Below are positions 55,589-64,000 of a stretch of DNA of 64,000 bases, in pieces. Source of the DNA: Theristus sp. LFF4_11 (lineage: Eukaryota > Nematoda > Chromadorea > Monhysterida > Xyalidae); contig JASANC010002071.1 of assembly GCA_030248135.1 (NCBI GenBank), forward strand, positions 1 through 64,000. Reading direction: 5' to 3'. The notes beneath the pieces are model-generated. The model was not told the origin of the DNA. It did no database searches and was given only the letters and a program-made list of their open reading frames with translations. A program made the position numbers and the translations under genes. How positions within the stretch are numbered: the stretch's first letter is position 1; the number at the start of each line of letters is the position of its first letter.

Positions 55589-55652
55589 GCGCTCGCACAT
55601 CAAATGCGGTTCTTCAGGCTCCGTCATTGATTTAGCTTTAGCACAATTTTGA
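55589..55652 (+). pseudogene. possible decayed last exon of the LITAF-like gene
   Basis: After an AAATCAG acceptor, one frame reads R-S-H-I-K-C-G-S-S-G-S-V-I and stops at 55652. LITAF proteins end with H-x-C-P-x-C-G-x-x-I, so order and spacing fit except that C-P-x-C has become C-G-S-S. The phase does not fit exon 3. A truncated MITE lies just before it. Chance similarity remains possible. Confidence 0.3.
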
Positions 55653-55836
55653 TTTTCGAAGGTTCAAAGACTCGAAGGTTCAAACGTTCAAAAGTCCAAA
55701 GGTTCGAATTTTTGGCCGATTAACAACTTTTATTTTTAAATTTTTTAATTTTTCTTAAAAAAAACAAAATTTGTTGTAAATTGTAATCATTCACCCCAAA
55801 CAAAGGGAGGGGCCTCCTATTATCATAGTTGTTCTA

Positions 55837-55868
55837 GGGGGGGGGGGGGGGGGGGGGGCCCCCCCCCC
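55837..55868. repeat. G22-C10 homopolymer junction
   Basis: Twenty-two G followed directly by ten C. It could form a hairpin or quadruplex, or be an assembly artefact. A counterpart C-rich stretch lies at 60523-60555 outside the right foldback arm. Confidence 0.9.
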
Positions 55869-56148
55869 AAAAATTTTTTGAATCTATCTCTATCAGACAG
55901 GTTTTTTCGGCTCAGCTATTACTGGTATCTATCAAAAAAAAAATTCTCAGCCAGCTATCTATCTGAAAATTTTTGTCTTCGATCGAAGACATAAAATGAG
56001 TCAATTTTTGACCAAAATTTACCTTTTTTTGCTAGTAATTCTTGAAAATTTCGCTAATTTTAGGTAAAATACGCGTTTATACTTGATTTTTTAGTGTATT
56101 TCTAGCATTATTTTGCTGTTTTTATAGCAGCGTTTTAGCTATCTGTCT

Positions 56149-56870
56149 ATGGCCCTTGACAAAACTACGGACCGTATACGGAGGTTATACGGCGCACGCT
56201 CAACAAAACTACGGACCGTATACGGAGGTGCGCGCAGCGAAAAATGGCGCCAATTTTACATTCTCAGCACACGCTGCGCGTGCTTAACAAAACTACGGAC
56301 ATTATACGGAGGTTTTCAAAAACGATTGGAAATGTTCAGATATGGCTGGGAATCGATTATACAATCAATCCTAAACAATTTTGGCGCCAAATTCAAAATT
56401 TTTTAGGCGGGAATTCAAAAAACACTCAAAACAGTTGAAAAACAATAGGAAATGATCAGGGTTTGTTGAATATGAATCAAAACAATCAGTCTAAGCAATT
56501 TGGTCGCCAATTTTTTGAATGGCGGGAAATTTAAAATTCAAATTTCTAAAAGATAAAAAACGACTGAAAATAACTTTGTTTCTTGAACATCGAAAAAATT
56601 GGTTAATGTGCTGACTGCCTGAACAAAGACTGCGGTACCTTTATTTTTATTCGGTCTCGACACCATCTTCATGAAAATGCTTCTAATCGTCGGTAGCATG
56701 TGCCAAAATATTTTCAAAAGCCATGCAGTATGATGAACAGAATGTTGAATTACCAATTACGACATTGTTGCTCAAACCAATACAATCACCTTTTTACGTC
56801 TAGTCGAAATCCGTAAAATGTCCGTAGTTTTGCCAAGCGTGCTCCGTAAAACCTCCGTTGAATTTTTTTC
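56149..56870. mobile_element. foldback-type element, left copy
   Basis: The left end repeats ACAAAACTACGGACCGTATA C-GGAGGT twice and then ACAAAACTACGGACATTATA, separated by GCGCACGCT and CACGCTGCGCGTGC. The right end (near 56816-56866) has GTCCGTAGTTTTGCC and AAAACCTCCG in opposite orientation. There is no transposase frame. Bases 56149-56708 match 59927-60500 inverted. Confidence 0.78.
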
Positions 56871-57221
56871 TTTCCTGTGTTATAGTGGAGATGAGGGAGG
56901 AGTACCGGAACTGCAGATGCAGGTGTGCATCATCACTAAGCAGAAATGTGACAGTCTCCTTCTAATACCAATCGGAGTTCATTGTGTCAACTGATCAAGC
57001 AGCTGAAATACATATTAAAGCGACATATGTCGCCCCACATTTCTGTCGTCTGCGCAATCCGTCTCGGCGCCTTTGTCGGACAGGGGCGTCTGGGCGACTT
57101 GGGCGGTAACTCATGTTGCCGTAACAGTGTTGCTGTTCTTCGACAGTTTGCCAGTTTGCCTTCTTGCCAAAACTGTCGTTGAACATCGCTTTTATGCATA
57201 TTGCGTGGACACAAGCCTACC

Positions 57222-57229
57222 CATGCAGT
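57222..57229. repeat. left 8-bp target-site duplication of hAT element
   Basis: CATGCAGT directly before TAGGGATGGATCCGG; repeated exactly at 58759-58766. Confidence 0.9.
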
Positions 57230-58758
57230 TAGGGATGGATCCGGCAAATTTGCCGGAATCCGGGCCGGATCCGGCAAAAGCCCGTTCCGGCCGGGCCGGA
57301 TCCGGCAAAAATTGCCGGAATCCGGACCGGAATGGCCTTTTTATGTTTAAAAAACATCTACGCACATTTCGTCGCTTCTTCATCACATTTTCAGCATAAA
57401 ACAGCACAGAAACAAAGTCAGCAAGACACAGCACATGAATCAACCAAAAATTACAACAACAACAATTGACAAAATTCACATCGCATAGGGATAATCAAGT
57501 GCTGGCAACACTCCATTCAGAAACATGACCCTTTTCGGCGTTTTGAGTTGACAGACGAGATCGGCAGTACACAAACACCTGCCTGGCTTCAGAGAACATT
57601 CGTTCGCTTGCCACGCTTGTTAATAGCGGTGCCAGGTATCTGCGCGCGATTGTCGATAGTTTGGGGTATTTAGACGAGTTCAGCCGCCAAAAGTCTAGCA
57701 TTAGATCACTTTTGTCCGGTTCGTCGATAAAATCATCCGACTCGTACATATTCATTTCGCCGCGCAGTTCGTCATCGAGACTGGATCCGCCTGACGGGTT
57801 GCGCGGTCGCGCAGCGTGAAACTCAATGCCTCCGTAGAGGCCAGTCGATTTCTTTTTTGGTTCGGGCTCGCGTTCACTTTCGTCATCGTCGTTGTTCGCG
57901 ATCTCGGATGTATCGTCGCAGTTTGTGGGCGTCTCCGGTCGTTTCAAGATTTTCTTTGCAATGTAAAGTAGTTCACAACAAACCGCGCCTTCATTTTCGA
58001 AGACGACTGCAGTATTCTTGAATCGCGGATCAACGTACGTGGCCATGATGTTGGATTCGTTGTGGAAAAGCGCACGGAAGCGTGTGTCGATGCTGGTCAG
58101 CAGCGTTTTTTTGTCGTACCAATGCCACTCGCATCGACTTGTTCGATGCGCTGCTTCAGTGCGCAAACGGCGGGCAACACCGTTGAAATGGATTCGTCGT
58201 CTCGTGGATTCGTCGTTGGGAGGGTTTATCGGGTTTTAGGGGATTACGGCACCCCCGCACACCCACGGTAACACACGTCGCTAAAATCGTTAGTGTTCTG
58301 CTAAGGCTCACAAAAAAGCAACTGTTTGACAGCTAACTGAATATGACCAACGAAGATGGCTGATTTCAAAAAAAAACCTGCTATTGTTCATCAACAACGT
58401 CGGCCTAAAACTGGCAGCCACGTTTTTTAAAGTGGACGATGCTGCACATAAGTTTACCTCTCAAGACAAAAGCAGTGAACCATTGACCATTGAACAGAAC
58501 ACCAAACTAAAGCAACGCTCACTGATCACATGTCAAATGCACAACAACAAAACCAACAAAGCACCGAAACAAATTTGTCAAACCATTGAACAGCTCTGAA
58601 ACGGAGGAATCAACTGGTTAATTCGCGGGTCTCGGCCATTCCGGCCGGATCCGGCCGGATCCGGCAAAATTGCGCCGGAATCCGGACCGGATCCGGATCC
58701 AATTTTAGGCGCCGGAATCCGGAATCCGGAATCCGGACCGGAACCGGCTCCATCCCTA
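57230..58758 (-). mobile_element. hAT transposon, 1,529 bp, with perfect target duplication
   Basis: The ends TAGGGATGGATCCGG and CCGGCTCCATCCCTA are inverted repeats. CATGCAGT flanks both sides, the 8-bp duplication expected of hAT elements. Subterminal GGATCCGG and GGAATCCGG motifs are iterated at both ends, as transposase-binding arrays often are. The interior carries the 3' part of a transposase gene, so the copy is internally deleted. Confidence 0.93.
57478..58166 (-). pseudogene. truncated, frameshifted hAT transposase (C-terminal part)
   Basis: The open frame 57495-58166 has 223 residues, against 600 or more in full hAT transposases. It holds the M-A-T-Y-V-D-P-R-F-K motif common in ZBED/hAT proteins, an acidic Glu/Asp linker, and the C-terminal hATC dimerisation block (YPKLSTIARRYLAPLLTSVA, then SERMFSEARQVF). 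Just after N-A-E-K, one extra G shifts the frame; the neighbouring frame reads V-M-F-L-N-G-V-L-P and ends at 57478, which is what the family would show. The BED finger and most of the RNase H-like catalytic core are missing, so the copy cannot be autonomous. Confidence 0.88.
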
Positions 58759-58766
58759 CATGCAGT
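58759..58766. repeat. right 8-bp target-site duplication of hAT element
   Basis: CATGCAGT directly after CATCCCTA; identical to 57222-57229. Confidence 0.9.
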
Positions 58767-58984
58767 ATTGTTCTTGTAATTCAACTGTCGAAAAAGTATG
58801 CGAGAGGCTAACATCTGATCTCATTGTGTGCAAATAACTATGGCAAGTCGATCGATCGCATGAGAGGCCTGGCAAACCCTCATAATGTGGCAGAATATCG
58901 TGAGAGCTGAGGAATCGGTGAGAGCGATTCCGATCTTCTTGGTTGCTGTTAAAAGTCAACGCACCAACGCACCACACGTTAAAA

Positions 58985-59165
58985 GTCGTCACCCTCGTGG
59001 CCTGGTGGTAGTGCGTTAGACTACAGTCTGTGCGCTCGGGGGATCGAGCCCCGCCGAGGGGTGTATAGGCACTTAATGACAGAGAAAACTCGATGGGCGC
59101 CCTACTCAATGGCGTTCTGTACGCTTCTCTGGGTTAGCCCTGGCTAAAAACATCGCCTAAAAATC

Positions 59166-59199
<34 letters not shown>

Positions 59200-59203
59200 C
59201 GCA
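58985..59203 (+). mobile_element. tRNA-derived SINE with (CAA)n tail, copy 2
   Basis: A-box-like TGGCCTGGTGG at 58998-59008 and B-box GGATCGAGCCC at 59041-59051, at normal tRNA spacing. Then follow a tRNA-unrelated body (GTATAGGCACTTAATGACAG) and a (CAA)n tail at 59166-59200. It resembles an intact pol III unit. Confidence 0.85.
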
Positions 59204-59404
59204 GCGGTGTGATCGCGATTGATCGCATTTGTGCACGAGCATTCGAGAAGCATGCGCTGTTTTTTTCAGCCCGCGTGTGATGTGCCCTCTCTTACAACTG
59301 TATACCAGGCTGGTTGTTATGTACCGTTTTGCTGGCTTGATTTGGGTCATTTGTGAAGTCCAGCTTCCATTGGTCAAGTGTCACCTTACATCTCTATCCA
59401 TACA

Positions 59405-59520
59405 CTGAGTTTCGGGGGTAGGTCAAAATATGGTAGGCTAGGTCATTCTATGGCAATTTTACAATTGCCATATTTTGACCGGGGGTCAAAATATGGCGGG
59501 AGTCAAAATATGGCATGACA
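59405..59520. repeat. GTCAAAATATGGC inverted and direct repeats
   Basis: GGTCAAAATATGG, its complement GCCATATTTTGACC and two further GTCAAAATATGGC copies cluster around a perfect GGCAATTTTACAATTGCC-type palindrome. It is possibly the core of another small foldback element. Confidence 0.6.
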
Positions 59521-59695
59521 CCGGCTCAACAGAAAATTCTGTTGTTGCTCGCTGGATTAATGACATACTGTACATGCGTGCACAGTACTGCTATTGACGA
59601 TTGTAATCAGATCGTGTCAATACAAACAGTTCTATCATTAACGTAACACGTACGTCATAAATTCAGCATTCGCACTGCGTGTTTCTGAAGATATT

Positions 59696-59696
<1 letters not shown>

Positions 59697-59735
<39 letters not shown>

Positions 59736-59919
59736 GAGTTTTAGGCGATGTTTTTAGCCAGGGCTAACCCAGAGAAGAGTACAGAACGCCGTTGAGTAGG
59801 GGGCCCATCGAGTTTTCTCTGTCATTAAGTGCCTATACACCCCTCGGCGGGGCTCGATCCCCCGAGCGCACAGACTGTAGTCTAACGCACTACCACCAGG
59901 CCACGAGGGTGACAACTTT
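59697..59919 (-). mobile_element. tRNA-derived SINE with (CAA)n tail, copy 3
   Basis: Inverted copy of 58985-59203, with (TTG)n at 59697-59735 and the pol III head at the right. The two SINEs face tail to tail across about 490 bp. Base differences, for example GAAGAGTAC against GAAGCGTAC, show separate insertions or divergence. Confidence 0.85.
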
Positions 59920-59926
59920 TTTGGTA

Positions 59927-60510
59927 CATGCTACCGACGATTAGAAGCATTTTCACGAAGATCGTGTCGAGACCCAATAAAAATAATGGTACCTTAGTAT
60001 TTGCTCAAACAGTCAGCATTTTAACCATACATGCACTTTTTTTACCAATGTTCATAAAAACAAGTCATTTTCAGTCGTCTTTTATCTTTTTGAAATTTGA
60101 ATTTTAATTTCCCGCCATTCAAAAAATTGGCGACCAAATTGCTTAGATTGATTGTTTTCATTCATATTCAACAAACTCTGATCATTTCCCATTGTTTTTC
60201 AACTGTTTTGAGTGTTTTTTGAATTCCCGCCTAAAAGAAAAAATTTGAATTTGGCGCCCAAAATTGTTCAGGATTGATTGTATAATCGATTCCCAACCAT
60301 ATCTGAACATTTCCAATCGTTTTTGAAAACCTCCGTATAATGTCCGTAGTTTTTTTTGTTAAGCACGCGCAGCGTGTGCTGAGAATGTAAAATTGGCGCC
60401 ATTTTTCGCTGCGCGCACCTCCGTATACGGTCCGTAGTTTTGTTAAGCGTGCGCCGTATAACCTCCGTATACGGTCCGTAGTTTTGTCAAGGGCCTCTGT
60501 CTATCAAATT
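59927..60510. mobile_element. foldback-type element, right copy (inverted)
   Basis: Inverted counterpart of 56149-56708, about 90% alike by eye, with CCTCCGTATACGGTCCGTAG repeated at the right end. The left end breaks at the head of SINE copy 3. Confidence 0.8.
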
Positions 60511-60639
60511 TCAAAATTTTGACCACCCCCCCCCAAAGCGCGCACCCCCCAAAATTTTCCAGCTATCTATCTATCTAGAAAATTTGCTCCAGCTATCTAT
60601 ATCGGCCCTCCCAACCCCTCGGCTCTGGAACAACTATGG

Positions 60640-60656
60640 TTTAGGTTAGGTTAGGA
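60640..60656. repeat. short TTAGGT telomere-like run
   Basis: TTTAGGTTAGGTTAGGA, less than three units of a variant hexamer. Confidence 0.5.
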
Positions 60657-60887
60657 TCAGGAACCTCTCATATTGCAAGCAACCTCTGATCAGAAATCAA
60701 AAAAATCACTTTTAGAATGTATACAATGCAAATCTTATCGCTCGCTATCTTATGTGTGTCGCAGTAGTCGCACGAATGTCGACCTTCAGATTTTCCTTCG
60801 GCAATACTGCCCCGAGCCCAATTTTACCCTCGGCTCAGGAGGGAATAGACCAAAAATAGGGAATAGAATTTGTTCGTTGCCAAAAAA

Positions 60888-63800
60888 ATGGACCCAAATT
60901 TTGACGTCGATCGCTTCGTGAAGCGACGCATTTTTGAAGACTCGCGCGGTCACGACAATGTCACGGTCACTGAGATCGTTGATCACAAATATGAGTTCGA
61001 TGACAAGGTTGGATTTTTTTTTGATTTGTGTTGTTTCAGTTTTGCTTTTTGGCCTTCTCTTCTTTGCCTGGTGTCTGCTGAATAACCAGTACCAGTGATA
61101 CAATGTAACAATAGACCAGTTGTTGGCCGTTATGGATCCCTCCCATCCCATTCCCACACCACCCCACACAACTGCCCGCTCTCAGGTGGTGATTTTCTAA
61201 GAAACGTTTGTAGGGCGAGTTTAGAACGCCGTGCTATTTCGTTCGCGTCTGCTCCACAACAACAACACCAACGACGTCGTCGCCAGCAAAACGGATTGCT
61301 CCCGCTCCTTCTGAGGCTGACACTGAAAACCACCAATCGACAACCACAAACGAAGCAACAGTTTGGCTGAATGGCGGTACGAAGCCGATCGTCTTGGCGG
61401 CGCCATTGGTACAGCAGTACTGGTGCAACTGGGCGCAAACGCACGCTGCGGACTTGGAAAAAGCCGCTGATGAGAAGGTACACAAATCGAACGTATCTAT
61501 ATTTATTCTTGGCTCTGATAATTCTTCCTATCGGTATGATCAAGCTAAAACCATAAATGTGTGTGTTAATGTTGTTAATCTTAATGTGTGTTTGTGTGTT
61601 CATGAGCTCTAAATTATAGGCAATCAGGTGATTGGTTGGTTGGTGAACATGTGATGCAGGTTTTCTGTGCAGACATTGCTGTGAGGGGGGGGGGGGTCGG
61701 TGCTTCGCAGGAAACATGGATCACGTCGGCTGATTGCCCATTAATTCGGAGTTCGACTGTATGTTGAATGAATTGAATTCAATTTATTGAATACTTTTAA
61801 GTGAACAAATTTGATGACCCGGTGTCACTCTCACGTTTCGCTCGTTTCTTTTCAGAAAGGTGATACCCCGAAGGACGTTCTTGACCTCTTGCCAGTATTT
61901 GCCGAGAGCTCGTTCAAGTACCGCACGCACGCTCTGAGCCTGCAGAAATTGCCGTCGGGCGGGGCAGCAAAAGAGGTACGCGCACGTGAACATTTTTTAG
62001 CAACCAAGTAAAATTTCGGCGAAGACGTTTCCGCATTTTCAAACCGTGCTTCCTACTATACGTTCAACTTTGATAGCAAGACACGTTCAAGTTGTCGAAA
62101 CGAACAGGGGACAGAACTGCCGTTGTACGATCTTTTATTTTGGTTCCGAGACTCAATGCCCGCATAGATCGGTAAACAGTATTATGGATGACGCGGGAAT
62201 TCAAAATTGGCACAGTGATCCGAGTCCCCTACATAGTGCCGAGTCACTTCGGTGATTTTGAATTGCCACACAACGATTGAAACTGGTTTCTTTTCTACGT
62301 GTGCGCACGCATTACGTCGCAGAATCGAAAAAAAAGAAAAAAAATACATTGCACTCCTCAGGTGACACTGATGTTTGCGTGCAGTCGCAATGGCAGCGGT
62401 CCGGAGCAGCAGCGACGGAGGAGAACGATCGATCAGGCGATGTCGGCGTTTGCGTTCGCCATGGACAAAGCGTGCAATGAGTCCGCAGAGAATTTGGTGT
62501 TCGGCAATGTCGACGGAAAGGCAAGAGAAAAATTTTTTTCTTATCGCACCGGTTCCAAAAACCCTAAGGTACCAATCTCCGGCGGAAACTGGCAAATACT
62601 GCCTAGCATTCCGCGGTGGACACCAACAACAACGATGGACAGGCGCCAATAAGTTGTAACAACTGGTTCTATTCTGGTCTGCTTTAATTCGGCGCCTCTA
62701 AGCGTCAGGCAAACGCGCAAGGAAACCGGTTCCAATCCAGCCAACTGGGTATACATACAACATACAGCCACCGAAACTGACGGTTATTAAAAAACAACCA
62801 GCCAATCGCCCGCCATTCCAGACGAATATCGTCGTTCCGCAATTTGAATTCGTCGCGCATCGAACGTTGAGCGTCGACGTGCGCGCTGTGATTGAACGGC
62901 GGCGGGCGGAGTCGGCGAGCGTGGCGCCGTCGTGCGACTGCAGCGGTGGAAAAAAGTGCACTGCGATGATTGGTAATGTCCTGTCGTCGAGATCGTCGAG
63001 ACTTTTGGAATATGCTGCTTTTTTGGAATTGAGTTGAAGACCGCATGGCATTTTGCTGGTGTCTTTGTCATTGTATGGTGATCACCGGTTTTTGAATCAG
63101 CTCCACTATTGAGATTGGTTTAATGAACTGAGTGCGGCCAATCTGCGTGCCAACTTTTGAGCGCACAACGTTCATAATTTTATTCGTTTCAGTTTTCAAC
63201 GATTTTTTAGGTTGCTGCGGCGTGTGGGACACGAAAGCGACCGCCCCAACCAGCTGCAGCGTCGTTCCGCCATCGCAGATGCATCCGATCTACGATCGCT
63301 ATGGACGGCTGATCGTGTACAACCAAGCGAACTTGGTCCACCCCAATCAGCAACTGATCACTGAGTGCAACTCATCGTTTAGTGTTGTTTCTCTTGGTCC
63401 TTGTCTTTTGGGTTCCTTTGGAGTTTCCAGTACAACACTGGAAAAATGAACTGTGTGGATTTTGTGTTTTGAATTATAAGATTTACTCTCTTCCAGCTCC
63501 AAAAATCAATTTCGACTGTATTTGTGCTTTCGAATAGGAGGGACCAACTTTTGGGCGCTGGGAAAAATTGGGTTTTTAAACGGAATTAAAACCGTTTTTT
63601 TTTCTGGTCATGCAAAAAACGGTTTTTTACCAACCCTACTTGTTTATAGCTGTTCCTGCGACGAGATGTGCCGGAGTCGGGTGGTGCAGAAAGGCAGGCA
63701 GACGAGTTTACGCATCGAGCAAATGGGAGACCATCGACTGTGGACCGTGCGAACGCGCGACCGACTGAATGCCGGGCAGTTCGTCACTGAATATGTCGGA

Positions 63801-64000
63801 GAGGTGCATTAAACGCATTCAACAGAGCCATTGAATGGTTTTTTGTATCGCCTGAAAAAATCCGAAAGACCAGTATTTTTTCAGTTATACCATAGTAAGT
63901 ATGCTCATGCATTTCATCAATTTCGAAAAAATAGTTTTTTTCGCACTTTTTTTACAGTTCCAGTTTGTTTCAGGTGATCACACTGGCCGCGGCGCAACAG
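60888..64000 (+). CDS. SUV39-like histone H3K9 methyltransferase, 5' part
   Basis: Proposed exons: 60888-61007, 61214-61477, 61856-61975, 62362-62568, 62822-62972, 63211-63376, 63650-63803 and 63974 to the window edge; junction phases agree. Exon 1 carries a short segment (VTEIVDHKYEFDDK) that could begin a chromodomain, but this is weak. Exons 5-7 encode a pre-SET zinc cluster (C-D-C, K-K-C, C-C-G, T-S-C, E-C-N, C-S-C, M-C) followed by the SET start R-V-V-Q-K-G and F-V-T-E-Y-V-G-E-V-I. This order is that of SUV39/Clr4 enzymes, which methylate H3K9 in the nucleus. The N-H-S and post-SET parts lie beyond the window. The SET GWG cofactor motif reads L-W-T here. Exons 2-4 are supported only by open frame and splice sites. 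Confidence 0.88.
61608..61761. mobile_element. MITE family C, copy 6
   Basis: AAATTATAGGCAATCAGGTG at the left and GGCTGATTGCCCATTAATTC GGAGTTCGACTGTA at the right, with a G12 run in the loop. It lies in intron 2 of the SUV39-like gene. Confidence 0.78.
62126..62346. repeat. family D inverted-repeat element, full copy
   Basis: TTTTATTTTGGTTCCGAGACTC at the left is answered by ACGTCGCAGAATCGAAAAAA at the right. GACGCGGGAATTCAAAATTGG is answered by TTTTGAATTGCCACAC. Other copies or fragments: 21690, 22262, 30800-31148, 31480, 51375. It ends 16 bp before the exon 4 acceptor of the SUV39-like gene. Confidence 0.72.
62650..62765. repeat. repeat shared with 50905-51025
   Basis: TTCGGCGCCTCTAAGCGTCA, GCGCAAGGAAACCGGTTCCA and ATCCAGCCAACTGGGTATAC. 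It lies in intron 4 of the SUV39-like gene. Confidence 0.6.

Noticed and set aside
58998..59070. A functional tRNA gene
   Set aside because: A and B boxes are present, but no proper acceptor stem is seen, and the unit is repeated with a shared non-tRNA body, so it is a SINE.
61130..61717. 195-codon minus-strand frame
   Set aside because: Antisense to SUV39-like exon 2 and runs through a family C MITE.

Overview
The window reads as nuclear DNA of a nematode. Its genes have many short introns (mostly GT-AG). They encode animal families: a Kv channel, thrombospondin type-1 (TSP1), Kunitz and thyroglobulin modules, a LITAF protein, a SUV39-type SET protein and a Ly6 protein of the nematode ODR-2/HOT type. 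Degenerate GCCTAA/TTAGGC arrays match the nematode telomere unit. The very high load of small inverted-repeat elements would suit a repeat-rich genome such as a clade I worm, but the exact lineage is a guess.

Layout. 1-1.7 kb: two tandem satellites (149 bp and about 172 bp units), apparently nested. 1.7-13.6 kb: no convincing gene; MITEs, TGTACA-rich DNA and an inverted pair of TGACGTG/CACGTCA arrays. 13.9-23.3 kb, plus strand: an NTF2/SnoaL-like protein, a Ly6/ODR-2-like secreted protein and a short-chain dehydrogenase. 23.8-27.4 kb, minus strand: a complete Kv2/EXP-2-like potassium channel. 31-52.6 kb, minus strand: three neighbouring secreted multidomain genes, namely a nine-TSP1 array, a Kunitz plus thyroglobulin-1 protein, and a roughly 1,230-residue TSP1/Kunitz/lustrin-type protein with a polythreonine stretch. 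54.4-55.4 kb, plus strand: a LITAF-like gene whose last zinc-binding exon is missing or decayed. 55.8-60.5 kb: nested mobile DNA (foldback arms, a hAT element with a perfect 8-bp target duplication, inverted tRNA-derived SINEs). 60.9-64 kb, plus strand: the 5' part of a SUV39-like H3K9 methyltransferase that runs off the edge.

All exon models were built by hand from splice signals and phase. For seven genes every internal junction keeps frame, which is strong support. The exceptions are the 3' end of the LITAF gene and the middle of the SUV39 gene. The three secreted genes share orientation and module types, so they look like an extracellular-matrix or secreted-inhibitor cluster; that link is inference. 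At least eight families of short inverted-repeat elements fill introns and spacers. In three places an element appears to supply a splice site or the end of a reading frame. No CRISPR array, operon or virus was seen, and no new enzymatic system is evident. The most unusual biology is the MITE and gene interplay, the exon-per-module matrix genes, and a SUV39-like SET domain with an altered cofactor motif.
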